From positions 3,268 through 67,267 of the forward strand of contig CAXSAX010000020.1 of the NCBI GenBank assembly GCA_964235495.1: a DNA stretch of 64,000 nucleotides, read 5' to 3'. The DNA comes from LMUY01 sp964235495 (GTDB lineage: Bacteria; Pseudomonadota; Alphaproteobacteria; Acetobacterales; Acetobacteraceae). Below are positions 9,601-17,561 of this stretch, piece by piece. Position numbers and translations under genes: made by a program. The notes beneath the pieces were generated by a model. It was not told the DNA's origin. It did not search any database and saw only the letters and a list, made by a program, of their open reading frames with translations. Positions within the stretch are counted from its first letter, which is position 1; the number at the start of each line of letters is the position of its first letter.

Positions 9601-10552
9601 GCTGCAGACCGCCGTGGTGGCTGTCATGGAGGGTGCAATGGCTGCCTCGCACAGCGCCGAGGCAGCTTCTTGGAATGGCAATGCTGATCTCGCGCCGTCC
9701 CCCACGACACATGAACTGCAATGCGGCAGCGATTTCGGTGATCTCAAGTCGGAGTGCTTGCCCGCACAGCCGCACGACTTGAAGCAAGACTTGCAGCTTG
9801 CCTTGCTCAACCACGAGTTTATCGTGCATTACCAGCCAGTCGTTGACATAGACAAAGACATCGTCACCTCGTGCGAGGCGTTGCTGCGATGGCAGTCCCC
9901 ATCGCGGGGCAATGTTTCACCGGTTGACTTCATCCCGTTTGCCGAGAAGGTCGGGCTGATCCCCGAGATCGGCGACTGGGTGCTCCAGGCTGCCTGCCGG
10001 GAGGCGGCGAGCTGGCCGGACAAGCTGAAGGTTTCCGTCAACCTCTCTGCCTTGCAGCTTCGCTTGCCCGACTTGGTGGACAGGGTTGCCAAGGCCCTGT
10101 CCGGGGCTGGGTTGCCGCCGGGGCGGCTGGAGCTTGAGGTCACGGAAACCGCGATGATCGACGACGTTGCAGCAGCGGCTCGCATGCTCCAGGGGCTCAG
10201 GGCGATGGGCGTGACGATCGCCTTGGATGACTTTGGCACGGGCTACTCATCGCTGAGCTTCCTGCGCGCCCTGCCGTTCAACCGCATCAAGATCGACCGC
10301 TCCTTTGTGCAGGATCTTGGCATCAAACCGGAAGCGACCACGATCGTGCGCGCTATCGTTGGGTTGTGCAGGGGGTTGGGAATCGCCACGACGGCCGAAG
10401 GGGTGGAGACGGATCAACAGGTCAAGCTGCTGCGCGCCGCGGGTTGCTCGGAACTCCAGGGGTTCCAAATCGGCCATCCCCGGCCGATGGCTGAAATGCA
10501 GGAGTGGATGGCCGCCTTCGCCGCGAGCCATGCCAGCGAGCCTGCACGCTGA
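6611..10552 (+). CDS. sensor with beta-propeller, Y_Y_Y, GGDEF and EAL domains
   Basis: Membrane-bound c-di-GMP enzyme of 1,313 residues. Order: signal peptide (1-40), periplasmic two-component-regulator propeller with repeated DRDGYILFGTQGGLYRYDG-like blades (40-680), Y_Y_Y domain (680-755), one membrane helix (about 760-782), a coiled-coil linker, GGDEF and EAL. The cyclase motif is GGEEF at 907-911 and should be active; there is no RxxD inhibitory site before it. The EAL domain keeps EAL at 1089-1091, DDFGTG at 1206-1211, KIDRSFV and AEGVET, so phosphodiesterase activity is likely too. I chose the ATG at 6611, which has GGAGG five bases before it, over an in-frame ATG at 6584. The ligand is unknown. 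Confidence 0.9.
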   Translation: MSVQGANHDLCSRNRPGRRLLRLAVLSLLLPWLTVQAAHAQFTRFQNLTDEQGLGNLSIGTLAQDRDGYILFGTQGGLYRYDGVSVTSYGAGLPSAAWVQQIVADDAGRVWVVSAEGIYVRFGSTFSKVETGEATGQKRSPHLFAVAGGSVVLDVDGMLLRAPVGDGSVGKFSPLLDAATLDSVPDLAKARFVVPGTGGALLVGCGVAVCSIEAGRVAVLGAADGLPADAWQVALRTSDGTLWVRSLDRIAWRKPGQAMFASAHFPARTDGSSVAASGEHTSYAANPEMLALVEDGHGGVLTQSAGGLVDWDGTTWRAYAHHAGGLPADRIHALMFDREGSLWVGSFGMGAFRSIGLDEWEHWTADDGLPSNIVWSMTRLPNRQFWVATDSGTVSTDGTPSGVPAETNYAVEATRAGRLLLSPVGVPLARRDPAQGRIEQLAFRNKVVSADVDPDNRLWLGTTDGLFMVADADAPAADLQADLVLAHATTLVTTDPAGLVWVLSPDGVFRRDGAGQFDLVISPALLKSPPDALAFSPDGDVWVGTDSEGVQRFRMTGGQAEPLSSLVSPLISSNNILFAHCDRRGWMWLGTDHGIDVFDGQGWKHLDSSGGPITNDMNQSAVYEDLDGSMWFGTTHGLSHLINPARTQPDAMLHPLVTGVSLGERTLPVAQATHADWSPEPLVIRFVDLDYAHGRGISFRYRLSGLETGWSNTIEHEARYSDLPAGELRFELIAVDALHGFVSAETGFTIYVRAPWWRRWWFYGLCAFAGIALIAGTWQARMRLLLHNQRRLEQVVTARTAEIDQARCELQHQAGELERQAVDMQRLAMSDALTGLANRRAIMGALEAAIAAALEAETPLAVLLCDIDHFKRINDNFGHLAGDEVLTAFGSRLGAAIEPPETVGRYGGEEFLVLLPVDSNALAGRVRSIRSAITDASYAFGDAERTVTSSGGLAFLRAGDTAVSILERADEALYKAKENGRNRIEEERSETSDRRRELQTAVVAVMEGAMAASHSAEAASWNGNADLAPSPTTHELQCGSDFGDLKSECLPAQPHDLKQDLQLALLNHEFIVHYQPVVDIDKDIVTSCEALLRWQSPSRGNVSPVDFIPFAEKVGLIPEIGDWVLQAACREAASWPDKLKVSVNLSALQLRLPDLVDRVAKALSGAGLPPGRLELEVTETAMIDDVAAAARMLQGLRAMGVTIALDDFGTGYSSLSFLRALPFNRIKIDRSFVQDLGIKPEATTIVRAIVGLCRGLGIATTAEGVETDQQVKLLRAAGCSELQGFQIGHPRPMAEMQEWMAAFAASHASEPAR

Positions 10553-10711
10553 TCCGCCTCACGGTTGCGACGTTCACGCTTTAGGCGTGCGAGCCGCTTG
10601 AAAGGCATCGGCGCCCGGCCGGACCGGGCGGATATCGAGGGGCGACAGGTCAGTTTCAGTGACACCGATGGGTGTTTTGTGCGTTATCGGTTCGAACCCG
10701 GGAGAAAACCC

Positions 10712-11053
10712 ATGACAAAGCCGCCTGCTACGAAGCCACCCGCCACAAAGCCGCCTGCGGCAAAGACCGTGCCGAAGGGCACCGCTGTCGATAAGCCGAA
10801 GCCCGGCAACAAGCCGAATGCACTTCAGCAGCCGTTGCAGCCGTCGGAGGAATTAGCCGCAGTGGTCGGCGCCGGGCCGATGGCCAGAGGCGAGGTGGTC
10901 AGCAAGGTCTGGGAGTACATCAAGGCGAACAAGCTGCAGAACCCGTCCGACGGCCGCGAAATCCTCGCCGACGACAAGCTGAAAAAGGTGTTCGGTTCGG
11001 ACAAGGTCACGATGTTCCAGATGAACAAGCTGCTTGCCCAGCACCTGAAGTAG
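10712..11053 (+). CDS. SWIB/MDM2 domain protein
   Basis: Small protein of 113 residues. It has a low-complexity lysine/proline N-terminus with TKPPA repeats (about 1-40) and a C-terminal SWIB domain: EELAAVVGAGPMARGEVVSK, then VWEYIKANKLQNP, GREILADDKLKKVFG and MFQMNKLLAQHLK. Bacterial SWIB proteins of this kind are common in alphaproteobacteria and in chlamydiae; they are thought to bind DNA or the basic tail may do so, but the role is unproven. The ATG at 10712 follows GGGAG at good spacing; the frame upstream is not convincing as protein. Confidence 0.88.
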   Translation: MTKPPATKPPATKPPAAKTVPKGTAVDKPKPGNKPNALQQPLQPSEELAAVVGAGPMARGEVVSKVWEYIKANKLQNPSDGREILADDKLKKVFGSDKVTMFQMNKLLAQHLK

Positions 11054-11250
11054 GGTCTGGCAGGACGGACGCGGACGTCCGGAAGGATTGCCGCCGCTGG
11101 AGCGGGTGGCCGCTCCGCAGCGGCCAGCCCGCCCTCGGCGTACCAGGCGCCACGGCGCGATGCCGGCACTCGCCTCCGCTGCCTCACGTGCTGGTGACGC
11201 AGCCGGCGGGGTCTCGGGGCTTCGGCCCCTTCCGTGCTACCTGAGGGTCC

Positions 11251-12603
11251 ATGGAGACCAAATCCCCGACCCCGCTGGCCGTCCTCGTCGGCATCCAAAC
11301 GCCCGATGTCGACGATGTCGCGCACGAAGCCAGCCTTGAGGAGCTGCGGCGCCTGGTGAAGACGCTGGGTTACGCCGTGGTCGGCACGGTGTCGCAGAAG
11401 CGCGAGGGCACCGGCGCCGGGTTGCTCCTGGGCAGCGGCAAGCTCGCGGAACTCGCCGCGCTGACCGGGGGCACCGGCGTCGTCGGGTCGATGGCTCCGC
11501 CGCCAAAGACCAAAGCACGGCAGCGCTTCGAGGGCGCCGAAGCATCGGCTGCCTCGCCCGAGCCTGATGCAGATGCCGCGCCGAGGCCCACCTTCGTCAT
11601 CGTCGACCACGAGCTGTCGCCCAGCCAGATTCGCAACCTCGAGCGCGCCACCGGGGCTCAGGTGCTGGACCGCACCGGGGTGATCGTCGAGATTTTCCAC
11701 CGCCATGCCAACACCCGCGAGGCGAGGCTGCAGGTGGAAATGGCACGCCTGAAATACGTGGCGCCCCGGATGCGGGAATCCTCGTACGGCGAAGGGCGTC
11801 AACAGGGTCCGGGCGCCGGCGAGAGCGCGCTCGCGCTTGACCGCCGCAAGGTCCGTGACCGGTTGTCGGAGCTGAAGGAGCAGCTCGACGCGGTGCAGCG
11901 CGACGGGGACCAGCGCCGGGTCGCACGCCGCGACCAGCTGCGGGTGGCGCTGGTCGGCTACACCAACGCCGGCAAGTCCTCCCTGATGCGGGCGCTGACC
12001 GGCAGCCAGGTGCTGGTGGAGGACAAGCTGTTCGCCACCCTCGACACCACCGTCCGCACCCTGCAGCCAGAAACCCGGCCCCGCGTGCTGGTCTCCGACA
12101 CGGTCGGCTTCATCAAGCAGCTGCCGCACGACCTGGTCGCCTCGTTCCGCTCCACCCTGGCGGAGGCGCTTGAGGCCTCCCTGCTGCTGTTCGTGGTCGA
12201 TGCGTCCGACCCGACCCACGAGGCGCAGCTGGAGGTCAGCCGCCGGGTGCTGCGCGAGATCGGGGCGGATGCGGTGCCGTCCCGCATCGTGCTGAACAAG
12301 CTGGACCAGGTGGACGCCGGCGGGCGCGCTGCCCTGGCGGAAAAGCATCCAGACGCGATCCTGCTTTCCGCCTACTCGCCCCAGGACGTGGACGGCCTGC
12401 GGGACACCATCATCGCGTTCTTCGAGCTGGCGATGGTGGAGGACGTGTTGATCCTGCCCTACGCGAAGCAGGGGCTGCTCGGCGACGTGTACGACAGCGC
12501 CCGGGTGCTGTCCGAAGACTACAACGAGACTGGCCGCGTGCTGACGGTGCGCGGCCTGCCCGGCGCCATCGCGCGGCTGCGGCGAAGCCTGGCCGTGCAG
12601 TGA
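11251..12603 (+). CDS. HflX-family GTPase (second copy)
   Basis: Ribosome-associated GTPase of 450 residues. The N-terminal HflX domain has GSGKLAEL and VIVDHELSPSQIRNLE, followed by a coiled coil and the G domain: G1 GYTNAGKSS at about 236, G3 DTVGF, G4 NKLDQ. HflX splits stalled ribosomes under stress. The window has a second HflX at 31530-32780 next to hfq, which is the canonical place, so this is the paralogue. It differs by an alanine/proline-rich insertion of about 40 residues (around 90-130) and by the lack of an hfq neighbour. Its last bases and the stop are duplicated at 15124. Confidence 0.9.
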   Translation: METKSPTPLAVLVGIQTPDVDDVAHEASLEELRRLVKTLGYAVVGTVSQKREGTGAGLLLGSGKLAELAALTGGTGVVGSMAPPPKTKARQRFEGAEASAASPEPDADAAPRPTFVIVDHELSPSQIRNLERATGAQVLDRTGVIVEIFHRHANTREARLQVEMARLKYVAPRMRESSYGEGRQQGPGAGESALALDRRKVRDRLSELKEQLDAVQRDGDQRRVARRDQLRVALVGYTNAGKSSLMRALTGSQVLVEDKLFATLDTTVRTLQPETRPRVLVSDTVGFIKQLPHDLVASFRSTLAEALEASLLLFVVDASDPTHEAQLEVSRRVLREIGADAVPSRIVLNKLDQVDAGGRAALAEKHPDAILLSAYSPQDVDGLRDTIIAFFELAMVEDVLILPYAKQGLLGDVYDSARVLSEDYNETGRVLTVRGLPGAIARLRRSLAVQ

Positions 12604-12650
12604 GGCTTCGGTGGCGGCGCAGGCTTGCCTGCACCCTGGGCGGGCAGGCC
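12583..12650 (+). repeat. 68-bp direct repeat, copy 1 (contains hflX 3' end)
   Basis: These 68 bases, covering the last six codons of the HflX gene, its stop and 47 bases beyond, recur at 15124-15191 with a single mismatch (G at 12610, A at 15151). The 2.5 kb between the copies carries unknown genes and duplicated debris. Confidence 0.85.
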
Positions 12651-12916
12651 ATCGGGATTACGTGAACCGAAAAGCGGAAATCAGGCATTAAAATCGCCGA
12701 CAATCACTGTACAAAGCAACCATTTGACTTGCCGGCCGTGGTTGCAATAACGTTCCACCGCTAAAAAATACTAACAAGGGACGATTACACGGCCGGTTTA
12801 ATGAGCATGACCGAAACCAACTTGCTGAACAACGACCAGTCGATGGCGACGGCAGCGATTACGCCAGAGTCGCTCATATTCCAGCCGCCTGTGGCGGCGG
12901 CAGCTTCGTCGGCGGT

Positions 12917-13777
12917 TTGGCGCCCTCACCGTTGATCAACTACAACGCAGGGGTAGGGGCCATAGGCAACCAAGACGACAATGGCGATTCCAATGGTGGC
13001 GATCCTGGGTTCGACGTCTATGTTCCCAATCACGCCGCCGACTACAATTTCTTGACCGACGGGGCGTTCTTCGGCGGTCGCGGTGCCGACCAGTATTCTG
13101 GCTATCAGGGCGACGTCGGCAACTTCGCCCAAGCTGGCGGGGCGTACACCGAGAGCACGTCGCTGCAAGCCTGTTTCATCGACAACCCTTCTGGGCAGCA
13201 GGCGTCGTCGGCGATCCAGAACGAGGTCGCAGCGGGCCAGACGACCCTGGCCATGGCTCAAACGGTCGTGGCCCTTGACAACCTCTACGGCCACGGGGGC
13301 ACCTATCAGAACGCCGGCGGCAACGTTGCGATCGGCATGGCTGACCTTGCAGGCCGGGGCATCGTGATCGGTGCCGTAAGCGCCCTGATGTCATGGGCTG
13401 CACAGAACTTCCTGTTGGGTGGCGGCGTCGCGGCGGCCCTTGAGTCTGCTCTCAGCCTAGGTCAGGAAGCCGGCGCCGATAGTCAGGCGGCTAAAGGCTT
13501 GGCGGGGGTCATCACCGGCGTCGTAACCCTGGAGTCCAACGCGTGGACCTTCGGCCCGCTCAATGCCGATGAGCAGACTGCGATGAATGCCATCGACAGG
13601 ACCATGGTGGGAATTGGCAACTCGATCGCAAACACAGGCCACTGGCAGCCCATCATCGGCTTTGCTCCGCTGGCGGCCCCGATCACAGCGCCGTTTGGCT
13701 CGGCCGCCGCCTACGTCAGCAGCCATAGCGCAACGGCGTCTGCAAGCGGCTTCCCGGTCCTGATGCCGCACGCCTAG
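12917..13777 (+). CDS. hypothetical glycine/alanine-rich protein, possibly frameshifted at its start
   Basis: Protein of up to 286 residues that I do not recognise. It is Gly/Ala/Asn-rich, with a stretch of alternating small and hydrophobic residues near 150-185 (GRGIVIGAVSALMSWAAQNF) and no obvious catalytic motif. The given frame starts at a TTG at 12917 without a ribosome site. A better start, ATG at 12801, opens another frame (MSMTETNLLNNDQSMATAA) that runs to a stop at 12935, so a one-base shift near 12900 may have separated the two parts. The style suggests a surface or toxin-like repeat protein, but nothing specific supports that. It lies inside the direct-repeat-bounded tract. Confidence 0.5.
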   Translation: MAPSPLINYNAGVGAIGNQDDNGDSNGGDPGFDVYVPNHAADYNFLTDGAFFGGRGADQYSGYQGDVGNFAQAGGAYTESTSLQACFIDNPSGQQASSAIQNEVAAGQTTLAMAQTVVALDNLYGHGGTYQNAGGNVAIGMADLAGRGIVIGAVSALMSWAAQNFLLGGGVAAALESALSLGQEAGADSQAAKGLAGVITGVVTLESNAWTFGPLNADEQTAMNAIDRTMVGIGNSIANTGHWQPIIGFAPLAAPITAPFGSAAAYVSSHSATASASGFPVLMPHA

Positions 13778-13823
13778 CACACCAAAGCCTGACTCGAACC
13801 CCAACCTAAGCAAGTAGCAGGTC

Positions 13824-14219
13824 ATGAGCCGATTGACGGATTTTATGCTTAAGAGAAAGCCGCTCAAGGCATGGCAGGCAGGGCTTTTGCTTGCCTTGTT
13901 TGGCCTGCTGCTCTACTCGACAACACACCTGCCGCTAGAAAGCCACAGAGTTCTGTTGGTCTATTTAGAGGCAGCAGGCTTGGGCTGCTTACTGTTATAT
14001 TTCACCCTTGAGGGGTTTACCTCGCCGTCAGAAAAGGCCCTTAAGCCGATACAGCGTTGGCTCATCGTCTTGGTTTCGTTGTTCGGGGTCTATAATTGGG
14101 CTGAGGTTTCTTTGACCGCGCATGGCTGGCGACAATACGCGGTTTCGGTTTGGTTAGTCGCCACCTTGGCGTTCTGCTTCATCGTGTTCAACAATAGGCG
14201 CTCTTCGGCCAAGAGCTGA
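13824..14219 (+). CDS. small membrane protein, four helices
   Basis: Protein of 131 residues with four predicted membrane helices: AGLLLALFGLLLYS, VLLVYLEAAGLGCLLLYF, WLIVLVSLFGVYNW and YAVSVWLVATLAFCFIVF. A basic N-terminus and tail suggest both ends face the cytosol. No family is recognised. It starts at an ATG with a weak upstream AGCAGG. It is less GC-rich than the chromosome and lies between the two 68-bp repeats together with another small membrane gene, suggesting a transferred block. Confidence 0.6.
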   Translation: MSRLTDFMLKRKPLKAWQAGLLLALFGLLLYSTTHLPLESHRVLLVYLEAAGLGCLLLYFTLEGFTSPSEKALKPIQRWLIVLVSLFGVYNWAEVSLTAHGWRQYAVSVWLVATLAFCFIVFNNRRSSAKS

Positions 14220-14238
14220 CCGCCTTCAACGAAGGCGG

Positions 14239-14343
14239 GAGGGCGCCGGGGCAACCTGGCTCCCTTTTGCTTGCCTACGCCAGGCCGCGCTTGGCGGCGA
14301 CCTTGGCCGGCAGCACCATCTCCACCAGCCCGTCGAGCACCTG
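14239..14343 (-). repeat. 105-bp duplicated gene tail, copy 1
   Basis: Matches 14824-14928 with a few changes. On the minus strand it encodes the C-terminal end VLDGLVEMVLPAKVAAKRGLA of a protein and the hairpin after it. In this copy the hairpin is degraded (CTGGCTCCC in place of CTGGCGCCC), and the coding part diverges from copy 2 soon after 14343. Confidence 0.8.
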
Positions 14344-14439
14344 CTCGCCTCGATCGGGGTGTTCACCACGAATGCCGGTGGCCAGCCGATCTTCGCCCTC
14401 AGCCCCCACCCTTGAACGTTTACCGTTAGGAACCCTGCC

Positions 14440-14820
14440 ATGAGGCAACCGGCGCACGGTTTCTTCCACATACGGCTTTGGGAGGTCTGCTTCCTGGCCC
14501 TGTTCGGCCTGTTCCTTGCGGATGCCTTGATCTTGCCCGAACCCTACGCCGCGATGGCCAGCCAGCGAGCGTCACTGATCTCGCTTGTGATCCTGTTCTT
14601 GCAAGCGATGCAGGGACGGCGCGACCTGGACAAGCGACTTACCTACCCAGCCCCGCAGCGTTGGCCCTTGGCGAGCCTTTGTGTTTGTATTGCCCTCGAC
14701 TGCTGGCCTATCAGCCGCGAAGGGGGCATTGCAGCGGGCGTGCTGGGGGCGGGAGTTTGCCTATTCGTTGAAGTGGGTGTTTGGCGGCGAACACACGCAG
14801 CGATCCAAGCGCATTCCTAA
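14440..14820 (+). CDS. small membrane protein
   Basis: Protein of 126 residues with about three to four membrane helices: LWEVCFLALFGLFLADALIL, ASLISLVILFLQAM, PLASLCVCIALDCW and GGIAAGVLGAGVCLFVEVG. No family is recognised. The ATG at 14440 has TAGGA nine bases upstream. It is similar in size and style to the membrane gene at 13824 and sits between the two copies of the 105-bp repeat, so the pair may be an old tandem duplication that has diverged, though I see no clear residue alignment. Confidence 0.6.
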   Translation: MRQPAHGFFHIRLWEVCFLALFGLFLADALILPEPYAAMASQRASLISLVILFLQAMQGRRDLDKRLTYPAPQRWPLASLCVCIALDCWPISREGGIAAGVLGAGVCLFVEVGVWRRTHAAIQAHS

Positions 14821-14823
14821 CAA

Positions 14824-14852
14824 GAGGGCGCCGGGGCAACCTGGCGCCCTCT
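14824..14852. terminator. intrinsic terminator hairpin
   Basis: Perfect nine-base stem GAGGGCGCC / GGCGCCCTC around a ten-base loop, directly after the gene ending at 14820 and also directly after the minus-strand remnant ending at 14860. It can serve either direction; the trailing T content is modest. Confidence 0.6.
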
Positions 14853-14928
14853 TGCTTGCCTACGCCAGGCCGCGCTTGGCGGCGACCTTGGCCGGCAGCA
14901 CCATCTCCACCAACCCGTCGAGCACCTG
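14824..14928 (-). repeat. 105-bp duplicated gene tail, copy 2
   Basis: Second and better preserved copy of the repeat at 14239-14343, with an intact terminator hairpin. Here the coding part continues upstream to about 15060 as a longer gene remnant. Confidence 0.8.
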
Positions 14929-15060
14929 GTAGCCCACCAGGGTGGTCTTGCCGAAGCACCGCTTGACCCCGTCCTGGATGTCGTCGAGGTAGGCGCGGCT
15001 TTCCGCCTGCAGGGGCAGGCGCACGGTCACCGTGGCGCCGGCGGGGGCCAGCAAGGGCAG
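14860..15060 (-). pseudogene. C-terminal remnant of an unidentified gene
   Basis: The minus frame reads ATVTVRLPLQAESRAYLDD, then IQDGVKRCFGKTTLVGYQ and VLDGLVEMVLPAKVAAKRGLA to a stop at 14860, followed by a terminator. This looks like the true C-terminus of a protein, but no start or upstream domain remains; the sequence above 15060 passes into a junction and then the 68-bp hflX-derived repeat. I do not recognise the family. Its intact parent may lie elsewhere in the genome. Confidence 0.5.
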
Positions 15061-15123
15061 GGGTGTCCGGCCGGGGCAGCGCCCAAACCAGCTTGGCCCA
15101 CCGCGCTCCGTTCCAGCTGTGGC

Positions 15124-15191
15124 CGAAGCCTGGCCGTGCAGTGAGGCTTCAGTGGCGGCGCAGGCTTGCCTGCACCCTGGGCGGGCAGGCC
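15124..15191 (+). repeat. 68-bp direct repeat, copy 2
   Basis: Second copy of the hflX 3'-end repeat, with one mismatch to 12583-12650. Here the six hflX codons are not attached to a gene; the copy lies upstream of the prolyl oligopeptidase. Confidence 0.85.
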
Positions 15192-15277
15192 GTGTCGAGC
15201 TACCCTGCCCCACCGCACCGCCGCCGCTCGGACCACCGGCGAGAGGCGGCCAGCTCGCGCGCTTGGAGGCTTGGTTG

Positions 15278-17419
15278 ATGCGTCTTGCACTGTCGGCACT
15301 GGTATGGACGACTGCGCTCGTTGCCACCCTGCATGCGGAGCCGTCCGACAAGAACGATCCCTATCTCTGGCTGGAGGACGTGCAGGGCGAGCGGGCCCTG
15401 AGCTGGGTGAGCGCGGAAAACGCGAAGACCTTGGACGTCTTGGAAAAGGACCCCCGCTACCCCGGGCTTTACGCCGCGGCCCTGAAGATTGCCGAGGCCA
15501 AGGACCGTATTCCGACGCCCCGCATCATCCATGGCGAGGTGTACAACTTCTGGCAGGACGCCGACCATGTTCGCGGCATCTGGCGCAAGGCAGCCCTCGC
15601 CGACTACCGCGCCGCCGAGCCGCACTGGCAGACGGTGCTCGACCTTGATGCCTTGGCGGCGCGGGAGAACGCCAACTGGTTCAACCAGGGCGAGGATTGC
15701 GAGCAGACCCAGCAGCGCCGCTGCCTGATCAGCCTGTCGGATGGCGGCGAGGACGCCACTACCGTGCGCGAGTTCGACCTTGCGACGCAGGGCTTCGTGG
15801 AGGGTGGCTTCACGCTGCCTCGCAGCAGGCAAGGCGAGGGGACGCTGGAAGTGGGCGACGTCGCCTGGGAAAGCCCGGACGCCATCCTGGCTGCCCGCGA
15901 ATGGCAGCCCGGCGAGCTGACGGCCGCCGGCTATCCTTACGTGGTCAAGCGGCTCACGCGCGGACAGCCCGTTTCAGCGGCGGTGGAGGTGTTCCGCGGC
16001 AAGCCGACCGATGGCGGATACGGCGTGGCGCCGGCGACCCTGGTGGACGCAGACGGACACAGCGTGACCCTGATCAGCCGGCCGCTTTCGACCTTCGAGG
16101 CGGAAACGTACCTGTTGGCCAGCCAGGGAGCGGTTCGCCTGCCCCTGCCGCTCAAGTCCAAGATCCAGGGCTTGGTGGCTGGTCAGCTGGTCGTCAGCAT
16201 CGACCAGGACTGGACCGTGGCAGGGACGGCGTTCAAGCAGGGCTCGGTCCTGTCGTTCGACGTGGCGGCGCTGCAGGCTGACCCGGCAGGCTTGAAGCCG
16301 ACGCTGGTCTATGCACCGGGACCGCGGGCGGCCTTTGACCAGGCTGTCACCACGCGTGACCGCCTGGTGGTGACCACCCTGGACGACGTGAGAGGGCAGG
16401 CCTCCATCTACGCCCCGATCCCAGGCGGCTGGAGTTGCACCCCGCTCGACCTGCCCGGCAATTCTAGTCTCACCCTGGTGGACGCTGACAGCCGTTCCAA
16501 CCAAGTCTTCGTCAGGGTCGAAGGCTTCCTGACGCCCCCGACCTTGGACGAGATCGACACCCACACGGCACAGGTCGATGTCGTGAAGAGCCTTCCAGCC
16601 AGGTTCGATGCGTCTCAAGAGCAGGTCGAGCAGTTCGAGGCCACCTCGACCGATGGAACCAAGATTCCCTACTTCATCGTGCATGCAAGAACCATGAAGC
16701 GCGACGGCACCAATCCCACCATCCTGTATGCCTATGGCGGGTTCCAAGTGCCCATGACGCCGTTCTACTCGGCCAACGTCGGCAAGCTGTGGCTGGAGCG
16801 TGGCGGTGTCTTCGTGCTTGCCAATATCCGCGGCGGCGGCGAGTTCGGTCCGGCCTGGCACGAGGCTGGGTTGAAGACCAAGCGCCAAATCATCTACGAC
16901 GATTTCGCGGCCGTCGCGCAGGACCTGATTGCGAAGGGCGTCACCTCGCCCCGCCGCCTCGGCATGCAGGGCGGCTCCAACGGGGGGCTGCTCATGGGCG
17001 TGGAGTTCACCGAGCACCCCGAGCTTTGGCACGCGGCGGACATACAGGTGCCGCTGCTCGACATGCTCCGCTTCGAGAAGATCGCGGCGGGCTCGTCGTG
17101 GACCGGGGAATACGGCAGCGTCTCCGTGCCCGAGGAGCGGGCGTTCCTGGAAAGGATTTCCCCGTACAACAACCTCCGCTCCGGTGTCGCCTACCCAGAG
17201 CCCTTGATCTGGACCACCACCAAGGACGATCGGGTGGGGCCGCAGCACGCCCGCAAGTTCGCCGCCAAGCTCGCCAGCATGGGCTACCCGTACATGTTCT
17301 ACGAGGTCACCGAGGGAGGCCACGGATCAGGCGCCAACCTGCGGGAGAAGGCCAAGACGACGGCGCTGGAGATGACCTACTTCACCCGCAAGCTCATGGA
17401 TGAAGGCGGGACGCCGTGA
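15278..17419 (+). CDS. prolyl oligopeptidase family serine peptidase (S9A), secreted
   Basis: Peptidase of 713 residues that would cut peptides after proline or related residues, in the periplasm given its signal peptide (MRLALSALVWTTALVATLHA). The N-terminal seven-bladed propeller starts at DPYLWLEDVQGERAL; the C-terminal alpha/beta hydrolase has the nucleophile S567 in GGSNGG, an aspartate in KDDRVGP (650-651) and H682 in GGHGSG. All three catalytic residues are present. The frame runs back to 15032, but the ATG at 15278 has GGAGG eight bases before it and starts the signal peptide. It is convergent with a tricorn-like protease, a neighbour that could finish its products. Confidence 0.92.
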   Translation: MRLALSALVWTTALVATLHAEPSDKNDPYLWLEDVQGERALSWVSAENAKTLDVLEKDPRYPGLYAAALKIAEAKDRIPTPRIIHGEVYNFWQDADHVRGIWRKAALADYRAAEPHWQTVLDLDALAARENANWFNQGEDCEQTQQRRCLISLSDGGEDATTVREFDLATQGFVEGGFTLPRSRQGEGTLEVGDVAWESPDAILAAREWQPGELTAAGYPYVVKRLTRGQPVSAAVEVFRGKPTDGGYGVAPATLVDADGHSVTLISRPLSTFEAETYLLASQGAVRLPLPLKSKIQGLVAGQLVVSIDQDWTVAGTAFKQGSVLSFDVAALQADPAGLKPTLVYAPGPRAAFDQAVTTRDRLVVTTLDDVRGQASIYAPIPGGWSCTPLDLPGNSSLTLVDADSRSNQVFVRVEGFLTPPTLDEIDTHTAQVDVVKSLPARFDASQEQVEQFEATSTDGTKIPYFIVHARTMKRDGTNPTILYAYGGFQVPMTPFYSANVGKLWLERGGVFVLANIRGGGEFGPAWHEAGLKTKRQIIYDDFAAVAQDLIAKGVTSPRRLGMQGGSNGGLLMGVEFTEHPELWHAADIQVPLLDMLRFEKIAAGSSWTGEYGSVSVPEERAFLERISPYNNLRSGVAYPEPLIWTTTKDDRVGPQHARKFAAKLASMGYPYMFYEVTEGGHGSGANLREKAKTTALEMTYFTRKLMDEGGTP

Positions 17420-17561
17420 AGCACCCGGCGTCGGCGCACCTGCGCTCGTGTAGGACGCGGGATGCGTCAAGGATCGCCGCAAGACGACGTGGCCCAACCG
17501 CGTGTGAGACCGGGCTGGTGCGTGTTCGCCCAGCGCGCGACGCCGGCCTGGACAGCAAGGC

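Noticed and set aside
10613..10629. GCCCGG / CCGGGC hairpin after the sensor gene as a terminator
   Set aside because: Short stem, high background GC and no T-run; not listed as a terminator.
10690..10712. GGTTCGAACCC-like tRNA T-loop before the SWIB gene
   Set aside because: The five-base stem does not pair around the loop and no acceptor or anticodon arms can be drawn upstream.
13786..13806. GACTCGAACCCC, resembling a tRNA 3' part on the minus strand
   Set aside because: No matching D or anticodon arm and no discriminator with CCA.
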